A DNA stretch of 15,281 bases. Source: Chlamydiota bacterium. GTDB lineage: Bacteria; Chlamydiota; Chlamydiia; Chlamydiales; Rhabdochlamydiaceae. Location: assembly GCA_027348355.1 (NCBI GenBank), contig DAIEPN010000251.1:1-15281 (forward strand), written 5' to 3'. Position numbers and translations under genes: made by a program. Positions 8,149-15,281 of the stretch are shown here, one piece after another. Positions within the stretch are counted from its first letter, which is position 1. Every line of letters begins with the position of its first letter. A model generated the notes under the pieces. It saw only the letters and a program-made list of their open reading frames with translations. It searched no databases and was not told the origin of the DNA.

Positions 8149-9281
8149 CAAAACATAAACCTTCTGCTATAAATACTTTGTAAAATCCCTAAAGCTGTCA
8201 TCGTCGATAATACTGACGATCCCCCATAGGTTACTAAAATCAGCGGAACCCCTGTAATAGGTAAAAACCCGCACATCATCCCTATATTTACTACAACGTG
8301 CATCGCTAGGTACACCGTTATCCCTGCGGAAAGAAGGCGTCCAAAACGATCTTTGGCAAGTACCGTCACCTGAAAACTAAAATAAAGCAAACCGAAAAAA
8401 AGACCTAGCAATATAAATACTCCAACAAGCCCAAACTCTTCTCCATAGGCTGCAAACACTGAATCTGTCGAGGCGGCAGGCAACCATTCTCTTCCAGTAA
8501 ATTCGCTTTTATGCCACCCACTCCCCGAAATTCCACCTAAAGCAATCGCGGTCTGCGCAGCCTTTTGATGATAGGTATTTGGGTTCAAACGTTCAAACTG
8601 ATAGTCTTTAATCACCTTTGTCACGTAAGGCCTCATCTCTTCATGCGAGATAATACCAAGAAATAAAGTCGTTACAAAGACAAGACCCATAGTCCCTAAT
8701 AGGGACATATAAAAGACTACCTTTTTTCGCAAGCCCCCAAAATAAAACATAACAAGAGCAATCGGATAGAGAACAAGTGCTGTCCCAAGATCTGGTTGCT
8801 TCAATATCAGGAGAAAGGGGATAAAAACGATAAGAAGGCTTTGCATCACACCCCTTCCTCTTTCTATTGCAGATCCCTTATATTCCAAAAACCAGCTGAG
8901 AGTAACCACCACAATCAATTTTGCGTATTCAGAAGGTTGGAAAGCAAACCCTACAAAGGGAATTTTATACCATCTATGAACATTTTGTATTGCAGGAACA
9001 AAAAATAACCCCATAAGAAGGAGAATCATGCCTCCATAAAGGATCCATGTCCAAGTTCGTAGCATTCGATAGTCGATCCCTGCGAAAAATATGTATACAA
9101 TCCATCCTAAAGCAAACCATTTCATCTGACTTTTGGCCATTGGCGTGAAAAGAGTCTCTTCTACTAAATCTATATGATCTGCAGTAGTAGAGGAAATTAC
9201 AAGGAGACTAATATACATTAGAGCGAGAATGATAGGGATCGTTCGAAAATCTATGCTTTTAAGGCAGAAAGGACTCCACAT
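8148..9281 (-). CDS. rodA: SEDS peptidoglycan polymerase RodA
   Basis: This is a 377-residue polytopic inner-membrane protein with about ten hydrophobic segments. RodA polymerises glycan strands from lipid II together with a class B PBP. Family landmarks are FQPSEYAKL (114-122), KQPDLGTALV (161-170), NPNTYHQKAAQTAIALGG, the loop STDSVF with Asp273 (equivalent to the essential Asp262 of E. coli RodA) and the SEDS signature GVPLILVTYGGSS near the C-terminus. The residue before FQPSE is Ala113, where E. coli RodA has an Arg. Chlamydiae lack FtsZ and rely on the MreB/RodA/PBP machinery at the division septum, so this gene is central to division. It heads an operon with the next two minus-strand genes and is divergent from birA with a 52-bp shared upstream region. 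Confidence 0.96.
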   Translation of the reverse strand: MWSPFCLKSIDFRTIPIILALMYISLLVISSTTADHIDLVEETLFTPMAKSQMKWFALGWIVYIFFAGIDYRMLRTWTWILYGGMILLLMGLFFVPAIQNVHRWYKIPFVGFAFQPSEYAKLIVVVTLSWFLEYKGSAIERGRGVMQSLLIVFIPFLLILKQPDLGTALVLYPIALVMFYFGGLRKKVVFYMSLLGTMGLVFVTTLFLGIISHEEMRPYVTKVIKDYQFERLNPNTYHQKAAQTAIALGGISGSGWHKSEFTGREWLPAASTDSVFAAYGEEFGLVGVFILLGLFFGLLYFSFQVTVLAKDRFGRLLSAGITVYLAMHVVVNIGMMCGFLPITGVPLILVTYGGSSVLSTMTALGILQSIYSRRFMF

Positions 9282-9333
9282 ATTTTCTCTTCTATTTTAT
9301 AATTAGCGGTTCATTATTAGAATTTTAAAATTT

Positions 9334-10074
9334 ATGAAACCCATACATAACATTTTTTTAGAATCTACAGATTCTACTAACAACTATGTTAAACAACATC
9401 TTTCTTCTTACTCAGAAAATAAAATTTATTGTGTAACAGCGCAAGAGCAAACAGCAGGCAGAGGAAGATTTGCAAAAACGTGGGTTTCTCCCAAAGGGGA
9501 AAATATATACGCAAGTCTGTATTTTACGATAGGTAAAGACTATCCCTATTTACAAAACTTAAGTCAAATTCTTGCCATTTCTTGCGCGGAAGTCTTTCAC
9601 AAATTTTCCATACCTGCAAAACTAAAATGGCCCAATGACATTTTAGTTCACAAAAAAAAAATAGCGGGAATCTTAACCGAGACTATTTCATTCGAAGAAA
9701 AAATAGGGGTCATTCTCGGAATTGGAGTCAACATCAACATGTCGGAAAAGACAATGAAAAGTATTTCCCAACCGGCCACTTCATTAAAATGTGAAACCGG
9801 AAAAAAATATGATGTAAGAATAATCTGGGAACAGATCATTGGTAAATTCCTTGAAAATCTAGCTTTACTCGAGCTAAATGGCTTTCACAGTTTTTCCAAA
9901 TTTTATACTGAAAATTTAGCCTTCCAAGGTGAAAAGATTCGAGTCTCTCACGGAAATAAGATCGTAGAAGGCATCTGTAAAAAAATCACTCTCGAAGGAA
10001 CGTTACTGCTTGTTGATGACTATCAAAATGTCATAGAAGTTTCAACTGGAGAACTTTCTGAACCTTCTATCTAA
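9334..10074 (+). CDS. birA: Biotin--[acetyl-CoA-carboxylase] ligase
   Basis: The enzyme joins biotin to the carrier subunit of acetyl-CoA carboxylase through biotinyl-AMP. The 246 residues start directly at the catalytic domain (FLESTDSTNNY) with no N-terminal helix-turn-helix. It is therefore a group I ligase without the repressor function of E. coli BirA. Conserved elements are the adenylate loop AGRGRFAKTWVSPKGENIY (41-59), KWPND (98-102), KKIAGIL with Lys109 equivalent to E. coli Lys183, and GIGVNINM. A small SH3-like C-terminal domain follows (GEKIRVSHG to STGEL). The ATG lies 52 bases from the divergent rodA start and has no clear Shine-Dalgarno sequence. It is followed after 44 bases by the AAA+ gene, for which a weak separate promoter is possible. 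Confidence 0.95.
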   Translation: MKPIHNIFLESTDSTNNYVKQHLSSYSENKIYCVTAQEQTAGRGRFAKTWVSPKGENIYASLYFTIGKDYPYLQNLSQILAISCAEVFHKFSIPAKLKWPNDILVHKKKIAGILTETISFEEKIGVILGIGVNINMSEKTMKSISQPATSLKCETGKKYDVRIIWEQIIGKFLENLALLELNGFHSFSKFYTENLAFQGEKIRVSHGNKIVEGICKKITLEGTLLLVDDYQNVIEVSTGELSEPSI

Positions 10075-10118
10075 CTTACACTTTAAACAGCCGACCATGC
10101 ATAATATTGGAATAATTT

Positions 10119-12113
10119 ATGTCCTTATTTTCAAATACCTATAGTATATATTTTCGCAGTTACATATCACCTCGAGTAACCTATTTCCAAGAAATTCTTG
10201 GATTTGAGTCAGAAGAATGTAAAAGCCTTTGTCAAGAAGCCACTGCTTTAGAAATTAAAGAAGATGAGCAAACCACTTCCTTTCTTCAAAAAGCTTTTGT
10301 GCATCTTGCAACATATCCAAAACTAGAAGAGATTTTACAAAATAAATTCTCTAAATTACCTACAGCACAAATTGTAGATATTCTAAAAAAATCGATCGTC
10401 TCTTTGCCGTATGATGAAAAAAGCAAAAGAATGGTCGCTACATTCAATCGTCTTATCTCTTTTTCTAGTTTGAAGGAATTCACAGAAGTTCAAGATGTAA
10501 AAAGTAAAGCAGAAACTCTTGCTCTATTTCTGCCCAAACCTAAAAATTCGTACGAATTAGTTGTCAACTCTCTTCCCTCACATCTTCATCAAAAAAATTT
10601 TCTATTCAAATTCATTAATTACTTTGTCCTAGGCTTCTTCTACAGACTACAAATTAATCTAGATGAACGCCCAACCAGCATAAGTGATGCATTAAGTCAA
10701 TTTTACATCTATAGGAGCTCTCTACGAGATCTATCCATACTATACAAAAAAATGACCCCCTACTTTTCTACAACTTGGAAAGTCAATTTAGTAGCTGTAT
10801 CAGCTTTATTAGTCACAATTAGCCTATCTTTCATCGGATACAATCTCTATTATAAATTCCGCGTAGGAACCCCTCAACTCAATGAAAACGATTTTACAAA
10901 TTTAAATAAAAAAGCTGCGAACGGTCTTTCACAAAGAAGTATTGGAAGAGAAGTTGAAAAGCAAAAAATTATTACTTCTTTGAGCCCTCCAAGCGGACAA
11001 CCTCCTAACATTATTTTCTTAGTTGGTGATACAGGTTCTGGAAAAAGTCAATTAATGGAAAGTATTGCTCTCTCTATAGAGCAAGGTGAAGCTGTAGAGC
11101 TTTCTGGTAAAACCATGTATTCTGTGAATACCACCTACTTTTCAAAAGAAGGAAGTCAGTCATTCTCCATGGGTCGCTCTTTTGGCCGTACCTATACCAA
11201 TACAGATTATACTAGCCGATTAGATGAACTTTTTTATGATTTAGAAGGCCATGAAAAAGAAATAATTCTCTTTTTTGACGAAGCACAAAACGGAGGGAGC
11301 CTTAAATCAGGTGGCAGCACTCTTTTAGAACAAATGAAAACAAAACTTCTCGAAAAGCAAATTCTTTGCGTATTCGCCACTACTACAAAGGAATATGAAG
11401 AGTTAATTGCCCCAAACAAAGCTTTTGTAGATCGAGTAGAAATTGTTAAGCTTACCCCCACAAATGATCAAGAAACAATGGAGATTCTTCAAGCTAGGAC
11501 ATCAGCTGAAATTCCTATCGAGATGGACGGCTATCAAGCAATAGTCAAAACATCCAATGAACATCCCAACTATAAAGATCGAGTAAATCCTCGCAAATCT
11601 ATTCTTATACAGCAATATGTAACGAACATAGTACATGCATGGACTCCTACACGGATCGTAAATGCACTTCAAGCAAAACAAGCTGAGCAAAAAACTCTCG
11701 TTATGTTCTGTAGAGAAATGGATGGGAAACAAATAAATTGGATAGAAAAAGAAGGCGCCGAAACTGTAACAAAAATAAAGGTTCTTAATCAAGAGATAGC
11801 AGACCTAGAGAAGAAAAAAGCTCAGCAAACACAAGCTTATAAAGCAATTCGTCTACTCAGAAAAGATCTAAATGAGGCATGGATTGAGAGGGCTGAAGTG
11901 GCCCATAGGTTAAGTCAAGAACCCTCTCTCGATCCAGAAAAACAAGAAATCGAAGAAAAAAAGCTTCTTTTCGTTGAATGTATCCAAATTCCACTTCTTC
12001 AAGACATGTTAAGTAAGGCTCTTGACATGTTTAATCAGGAGTTTAACGAAGAAGTTCCTCTTAGGGTGGATGCACAATTAGTAGAAAAAGTATTTCCTAT
12101 AAAATCGAGCTAA
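10119..12113 (+). CDS. Membrane-anchored Clp-type AAA+ ATPase of unknown role
   Basis: The protein has 664 residues and I recognise it only at the superfamily level. The N-terminal ~215 residues are helical without a known domain; a hydrophobic patch at 160-178 may be membrane-associated. A clear transmembrane segment lies at about 221-245. One AAA+ module follows: Walker A GDTGSGKS (303-310), Walker B IILFFDEAQ (382-390, Asp387/Glu388), sensor 1 FATTT (419-423) and a candidate arginine finger in VDRVEIV (Arg439). A lid then reads YKDRVNPRKSI, like the DRxxPxKAI of ClpA/ClpB domain 1. A charged coiled coil follows at about 545-615. No ClpB middle domain, second AAA domain, zinc finger, IGF/L loop or protease domain is present. 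It sits between birA and the convergent nifU-like gene with a 5-bp gap. It may remodel membrane or secreted proteins, but that is inference. Confidence 0.9.
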   Translation: MSLFSNTYSIYFRSYISPRVTYFQEILGFESEECKSLCQEATALEIKEDEQTTSFLQKAFVHLATYPKLEEILQNKFSKLPTAQIVDILKKSIVSLPYDEKSKRMVATFNRLISFSSLKEFTEVQDVKSKAETLALFLPKPKNSYELVVNSLPSHLHQKNFLFKFINYFVLGFFYRLQINLDERPTSISDALSQFYIYRSSLRDLSILYKKMTPYFSTTWKVNLVAVSALLVTISLSFIGYNLYYKFRVGTPQLNENDFTNLNKKAANGLSQRSIGREVEKQKIITSLSPPSGQPPNIIFLVGDTGSGKSQLMESIALSIEQGEAVELSGKTMYSVNTTYFSKEGSQSFSMGRSFGRTYTNTDYTSRLDELFYDLEGHEKEIILFFDEAQNGGSLKSGGSTLLEQMKTKLLEKQILCVFATTTKEYEELIAPNKAFVDRVEIVKLTPTNDQETMEILQARTSAEIPIEMDGYQAIVKTSNEHPNYKDRVNPRKSILIQQYVTNIVHAWTPTRIVNALQAKQAEQKTLVMFCREMDGKQINWIEKEGAETVTKIKVLNQEIADLEKKKAQQTQAYKAIRLLRKDLNEAWIERAEVAHRLSQEPSLDPEKQEIEEKKLLFVECIQIPLLQDMLSKALDMFNQEFNEEVPLRVDAQLVEKVFPIKSS

Positions 12114-12118
12114 CATTT

Positions 12119-12907
12119 TTATGAAAAAGTAAGCAGGCTCATATCTGGCGTGACTATCAGATCAGGATAGACTTTCGATCGTAAAATCTGTTCTATCGCA
12201 TGGAGAGTTGCTCCTGTTGCAGAATGGCATGAGGTACAAGCTCCTTGGTATGCGATTACAAGTTCGCGGTCCTCTTTCAGCTCAAGAACTTTTACCCCTC
12301 CCGCATCGAGCTCAATGTAGGGACGAATATCTTTTTCAATCACTTCTTCGAGAACAGCAATTTTTTGGGCATTCGATAAAAGTTTCCAACCTGGATATTC
12401 GGTTTGATTTTCATCTGAAGTATTGACCGGAGAGACTACATAGTTTTCAGGAAGTGGGATATCACGGCATTTCTCTAACGCTTGATCTAATGCAGATAAG
12501 ACAAGATTAATATGAGGAAAAGTCTCTGTAGGAAAGGCCATCTGCTCTGATCTGTCCGCAACCTGTTTATCAATCAAATCTGCACTTACCCTCGATGCCT
12601 GATCATAATTCTTGCGTAAGACAAGTTCGACTGCAACTTCTGCCGCGCCAAGAAGTGCTGAATTACCAAAAGCTTGGAATTTTGCATCAGCAATCACTCC
12701 ATCTGAGGTATCAACAAGAAGATGGAAGACAATTTTATTTCCCTCTTCGATAGATCCTTCTTCCCCACTTACAAAGCGCATATCTTTGGCAAGAGCCTCT
12801 TCTTCCGTAAAAAATCCGATGTTTTTCAAATTCTCTATTTTGGATGCTAGCTTCCTGCTATAGGAGGCCCAAGTAAATGCGGGGAAAAACCGTGATTTTT
12901 TAGCCAT
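12119..12907 (-). CDS. NifU-like protein with degenerate scaffold domain
   Basis: I start at ATG 12907 (262 residues), with GAGGTG at 12913-12918 as a strong ribosome binding site; the TTG at 12919 adds four unlikely residues. The start overlaps the end of the nifS-like gene by 8 bases, implying coupled translation. Two domains are visible. Residues ~50-150 resemble IscU/NifU-N (DAKFQAFGNSALLGAAEVAVEL). Residues ~175-245 are a NifU C-terminal (Nfu) domain: DIRPYIELDAGGVKVLEL and GACTSCHSATG with Cys224 and Cys227. The Nfu CxxC can bind a cluster or carry it to targets. In the N-domain the family's FGC position reads Phe80-Gly81-Asn82, and I find no cysteine where IscU Cys37 or Cys106 would fall. 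Cluster assembly on that domain therefore looks lost. In Chlamydia a nifU-nifS pair occupies the same neighbourhood. Confidence 0.88.
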   Translation of the reverse strand: MAKKSRFFPAFTWASYSRKLASKIENLKNIGFFTEEEALAKDMRFVSGEEGSIEEGNKIVFHLLVDTSDGVIADAKFQAFGNSALLGAAEVAVELVLRKNYDQASRVSADLIDKQVADRSEQMAFPTETFPHINLVLSALDQALEKCRDIPLPENYVVSPVNTSDENQTEYPGWKLLSNAQKIAVLEEVIEKDIRPYIELDAGGVKVLELKEDRELVIAYQGACTSCHSATGATLHAIEQILRSKVYPDLIVTPDMSLLTFS

Positions 12908-14045
12908 GGGGCACCTCAAAAAAACCTTTTGAAGTTCGACTTAGGTTTTTTGCAGCGTCCAGAATGATAGCGATCGCATCATCAATATTTTTTTGTGTAG
13001 TCTCGTATGAAAGACTAAAACAGATCGAAGTGCTTGCAAGTTCTTTCGAAACGCCGCAAGCCTGCAGAATTTCTGCAATTTTCTGAGACCTGTTTCCTCC
13101 AATGCTTGCGTATACGCCCTTGCGATGCAGCGCATAAAGCAAAGCTTCGTTGAAAATCCCAGGAAAGGCTATCACAGCTGTATTAGGAAGCCTTTCTACA
13201 TTTGCAAAAAAAACTGTAGCTTCAGGAAAACCATCTAAGATCCCCTGCTCCAATCTATCACGCAGTCTTGCGGTTTCCATGCAAACGTGATCGAAATGTT
13301 CTTGCAAAAGTGTAAAGCTCGTAGCAAGCCCTCCAATAGCCGGAGCTGAACAATCAGGATCACCTACAACAAGTCTAGAGAGGAAAGAAGATTCTTTTTG
13401 CAAAAGTCCTCCTGTGCCTTTTGGTGCATGAAGGATGTCTCCATCAAATGTAAGATAATCAACTCCTAAATCCTGAAAACGGAAAAAAAGTTTTCCAAGG
13501 ACCGAACCTGCATCCACATGGAATTTAACTTCTTTTTCTTTACACACCTCAGCTAAATCATGAATCGGATTAATCACCCCCGTTAAAGAATTTGCCCAGG
13601 AAAGAGAAAGTAAGGCACTACGAGGCCTAATCGCTTCTTGCAAAATCTCTTTTGTAAGCTGACCGCGACTGGAAACAGGCAACTTTTTACTCACGCAACC
13701 GAGTTTTTCTAGTCTTTCCAAGGAATGAAAAATGCTGGCCCCTTCAAGGGTCGTTGTCATAAAATGGTTTTTGCCATTTTCTCGTACCAAATCTGTATAT
13801 GTAGATAAAAAAACCTGAGAGATCGCTTCGCTCCCACTTGAGGTAAATGTAAAGATATCCTTTTCACCCGCTCCTAAAAAGTCATATATAATTTGCAAAC
13901 TCGTATTTGCAACCGACAGAGCATCTTGTCCGATCTGATGAGGAGCAGAAAGAGATCCCCAAGCAGTTTTAAATAAGGCATGCATCCTTTCTATCGAAGA
14001 AGGGAAGGGACGTGATGCAGTATGACTGTCTAAATAAATGCCCAT
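12900..14045 (-). CDS. NifS/IscS-like protein, probably catalytically inactive
   Basis: The 381 residues have the fold-type I aminotransferase layout of cysteine desulfurases: IYLDSHTASRPFP at the start, FTSSGSEAIS (67-76), SWANSLTGVINPI (149-161), FHVDAGS with Asp178, APKGTGGLL (207-215) and SICFSLSYETT near the end. Aligning APKG with the IscS HKIYGPKG puts Ile204 at the PLP lysine and Asp203 at the preceding His. The His that stacks on PLP (IscS TEHKA) reads TLEGA, giving Glu101. Asp178 is kept but the Gln three residues on is Val181. The mobile loop that should hold the catalytic Cys reads YASIGGNRSQ, without Cys. Desulfurase activity therefore seems unlikely. A role as partner or scaffold of the NifU-like protein is inference. 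It starts 3 bases after gpmA and overlaps the nifU-like gene by 8 bases. Confidence 0.88.
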   Translation of the reverse strand: MGIYLDSHTASRPFPSSIERMHALFKTAWGSLSAPHQIGQDALSVANTSLQIIYDFLGAGEKDIFTFTSSGSEAISQVFLSTYTDLVRENGKNHFMTTTLEGASIFHSLERLEKLGCVSKKLPVSSRGQLTKEILQEAIRPRSALLSLSWANSLTGVINPIHDLAEVCKEKEVKFHVDAGSVLGKLFFRFQDLGVDYLTFDGDILHAPKGTGGLLQKESSFLSRLVVGDPDCSAPAIGGLATSFTLLQEHFDHVCMETARLRDRLEQGILDGFPEATVFFANVERLPNTAVIAFPGIFNEALLYALHRKGVYASIGGNRSQKIAEILQACGVSKELASTSICFSLSYETTQKNIDDAIAIILDAAKNLSRTSKGFFEVPHG

Positions 14046-14048
14046 GGT

Positions 14049-14738
14049 TTAGATCGTACCCCTATGCCATACGTTATCTTTAGATTCGTATGTGATGACA
14101 GACCCCGTTGCGATTTCCAATTCTAAAACTTGCTCTTTCGTGAGCTTATCCAAATACATCACAATAGATCTAAGTGAATTTCCATGAGCAGAAATATATA
14201 CATTTTTCCCATGTTCTAAAAGAGGAAGAATTTTATTTGTGAAATAAGGGATCGCGCGTTTTGCTGTCATCTCTAAACTTTCCCCTTCTGGAGGTGGAAC
14301 GTCATAGCTTCTTCTCCAAATTTTGACCTGGGCTTCACCGTACTTGTCCATTGTTTCTTTTTTGTTGAGTCCTTGCAAGCTTCCATACATACGTTCATTT
14401 AATTCCCAAGCTACATAGGTAGGAATGCACAACTTTTCTGTTTCTGGACTATAGATTTTAGACCATTTTTCCAAATGGCTTTCCTGCGGATGCATTACAC
14501 GAGGGACCTTACCGCCTTTATGGGTACTCATTGCAAGCATCGCGGTCATCTGAGCTCTCATTAAAGAAGACATGAAAATGACATCGATTGGAATATCCGC
14601 TATTTTCTTCCCCCCTTCTAGGGCCTCTTGAATACCTTCAGTGGATAAAGGAATGTCCACCCATCCGGTAAATAGATTGCGCTTATTCCAGTCCGATTGT
14701 CCATGACGCATCATAATTAATTTTCCAAAGCGTTTCAT
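14049..14738 (-). CDS. gpmA: 2,3-bisphosphoglycerate-dependent phosphoglycerate mutase
   Basis: The enzyme interconverts 3- and 2-phosphoglycerate in cytoplasmic glycolysis. The 229 residues contain the phosphohistidine motif MMRHGQSDWN with His12, FTGWVDIPLS, SSLMRAQMT with Arg61, WELNERMYGSLQG with Glu115, and SAHGNSLR with the second catalytic His185. This is the complete active site of the dPGM family. The spacing between the central blocks is slightly shorter than in E. coli GpmA (250 residues) but still typical of the bacterial branch. GGGAGAGGAT just upstream of ATG 14738 is a strong ribosome binding site. It heads the operon gpmA - nifS-like - nifU-like, with a 3-base gap to the next gene. 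I could not assign a convincing promoter in the 166-bp region shared with the divergent rluB gene. Confidence 0.97.
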   Translation of the reverse strand: MKRFGKLIMMRHGQSDWNKRNLFTGWVDIPLSTEGIQEALEGGKKIADIPIDVIFMSSLMRAQMTAMLAMSTHKGGKVPRVMHPQESHLEKWSKIYSPETEKLCIPTYVAWELNERMYGSLQGLNKKETMDKYGEAQVKIWRRSYDVPPPEGESLEMTAKRAIPYFTNKILPLLEHGKNVYISAHGNSLRSIVMYLDKLTKEQVLELEIATGSVITYESKDNVWHRGTI

Positions 14739-14866
14739 ATCCTCTCCCTTTTAGTTTTATTACGTAGTAGAATAGCAAGAAGCAGGAATCTTTTCTATCT
14801 GTAATAAAAAATTTAGATTATAAATTTTCTGTTATCTTGTTCATTTTAAGATAATAGACTTTCTCC

Positions 14867-14895
14867 TTGGAATTATGTCCCCTTGCTGATAAAAT
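14867..14895 (+). promoter_or_regulatory. Predicted promoter of the pseudouridine synthase gene
   Basis: TTGGAA (14867-14872) and TAAAAT (14890-14895) are separated by 17 bases. The predicted start near 14902 lies only about 3 bases before the ATG at 14905, and no Shine-Dalgarno sequence is present. If correct, the mRNA would be essentially leaderless. The motif was assigned by eye. Confidence 0.4.
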
Positions 14896-14904
14896 CACAG
14901 CCCT

Positions 14905-15281
14905 ATGGAACAAGGAAAAAGACTCAGTAAAGTATTAGCAGCAGCCGGCGTCGCATCTAGAAGAGTGTGCGAAGAACTCATTTTCTCCGGAAAAGTCTGT
15001 GTAAACGGGCAGGTAACCCTTATCCCTCAGACTCTTGTGTCTTTAGAAAGAGATAAGATCACCGTTGGCGAGCGAATCATTTCAAAAGAAGAATCTAAAG
15101 TCTACTACATGCTTAACAAGCCAAATGGCTATATCTGCACTAATGCAAGACCTGGAAGTAAAAAAATTGTTTTAGATCTTTTCGAGCCCCTTCAGCATAA
15201 ACTTTTTACTATAGGTCGTCTTGATAGAGAAACGACAGGACTTCTTCTTGTTACAAATGACGCTCATTTTGCAAATAAAAT
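14905..15281 (+). CDS. Pseudouridine synthase, RluB/RsuA family (partial, runs off right edge)
   Basis: 125 complete codons are visible before the window ends. An S4 RNA-binding domain occupies about residues 6-50 (RLSKVLAAAGVASRR, then SGKVCVNGQVT). The catalytic domain follows, with YYMLNKPNGYICT and GRLDRETTGLLLVTND; the Asp of GRLD (about residue 106) is the family nucleophile. Enzymes of this type convert a specific uridine in 23S or 16S rRNA to pseudouridine; the N-terminus fits RluB/YjbC better than RluA. No earlier start fits, since the S4 domain begins five residues after the Met. The gene is divergent from gpmA, the same pairing I recall for CT722/CT723 in C. trachomatis. The exact target nucleotide cannot be decided from this fragment. 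Confidence 0.92.
   Translation, partial: MEQGKRLSKVLAAAGVASRRVCEELIFSGKVCVNGQVTLIPQTLVSLERDKITVGERIISKEESKVYYMLNKPNGYICTNARPGSKKIVLDLFEPLQHKLFTIGRLDRETTGLLLVTNDAHFANK

Noticed and set aside
10076..10105. Promoter for the AAA+ gene (TTACAC, 18 bases, CATAAT)
   Set aside because: The -35 match is poor and the predicted start would leave only about 7 bases of leader; not strong enough to list.
11502..11792. 96-residue minus-strand ORF inside the AAA+ gene
   Set aside because: Cysteine/tyrosine/phenylalanine-rich translation typical of an antisense shadow of lysine- and glutamine-rich coding sequence.
12100..12135. Terminator between the convergent AAA+ and nifU-like genes
   Set aside because: Only weak imperfect pairing of T and A runs is present in the 5-bp gap and its flanks; no GC-containing stem.
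12908..12919. TTG start for the NifU-like protein
   Set aside because: ATG 12907 has a strong GAGGTG ribosome binding site that this extension would translate through.
13416..13421. Lys209 in APKG as the PLP lysine of the NifS-like protein
   Set aside because: In IscS the corresponding lysine is the structural one of GPKG (Lys211); the Schiff-base lysine is five residues earlier, where this protein has Ile204.

Overview
The window reads as a chromosomal stretch of a Chlamydiota bacterium, probably one of the environmental (amoeba- or arthropod-associated) lineages rather than Chlamydia itself. Two pieces of gene order point there. One is a tail-specific protease divergent from rpsL-rpsG-fusA-rpsJ, with rpsJ rather than tuf closing the str operon. 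The other is a cluster of rodA, birA, nifU-like, nifS-like, gpmA and a pseudouridine synthase, which as I recall it is the CT720-CT726 neighbourhood of C. trachomatis. Base composition is AT-rich and uniform. I cannot place it to genus from sequence alone.

Layout. Positions 1-1485 are an accessory-looking margin: a secreted protein of unknown function running off the left edge, then a SAM methyltransferase gene carrying both a frameshift and an in-frame TGA. tRNA-Phe(GAA) follows, its 3' end facing this margin. Next is tsp on the minus strand, then a divergent intergenic region with a good sigma-66/70-type promoter driving the plus-strand str operon (rpsL, rpsG, fusA, rpsJ). The 153-bp rpsL-rpsG spacer is rich in inverted repeats and is a candidate for S7 feedback control. 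A perfect 14-bp stem terminator at 7283-7326 closes the operon and also ends a convergent minus-strand operon: rodA, a conserved hypothetical and a BamE-like lipoprotein, that is, envelope functions.

Divergent from rodA, birA is followed by a 664-residue membrane-anchored AAA+ ATPase with a single Clp-type domain. I recognise this only at the superfamily level; it is the least explained intact gene here. Converging on it is a tight minus-strand operon gpmA - nifS-like - nifU-like. The NifS-like protein keeps the fold but appears to lack the PLP lysine, the stacking histidine and the catalytic cysteine. The NifU-like protein lacks the scaffold-domain cysteines but keeps the C-terminal CxxC. 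These two adjacent, overlapping genes therefore look like a degenerate or repurposed Fe-S pair, which I consider the strongest observation in the window. The right edge holds the start of an RluB/YjbC-type 23S pseudouridine synthase with a promoter almost on top of its start codon.

There is no gene-free stretch longer than about 300 bases. I saw no rRNA, CRISPR array, insertion sequence or transposase.
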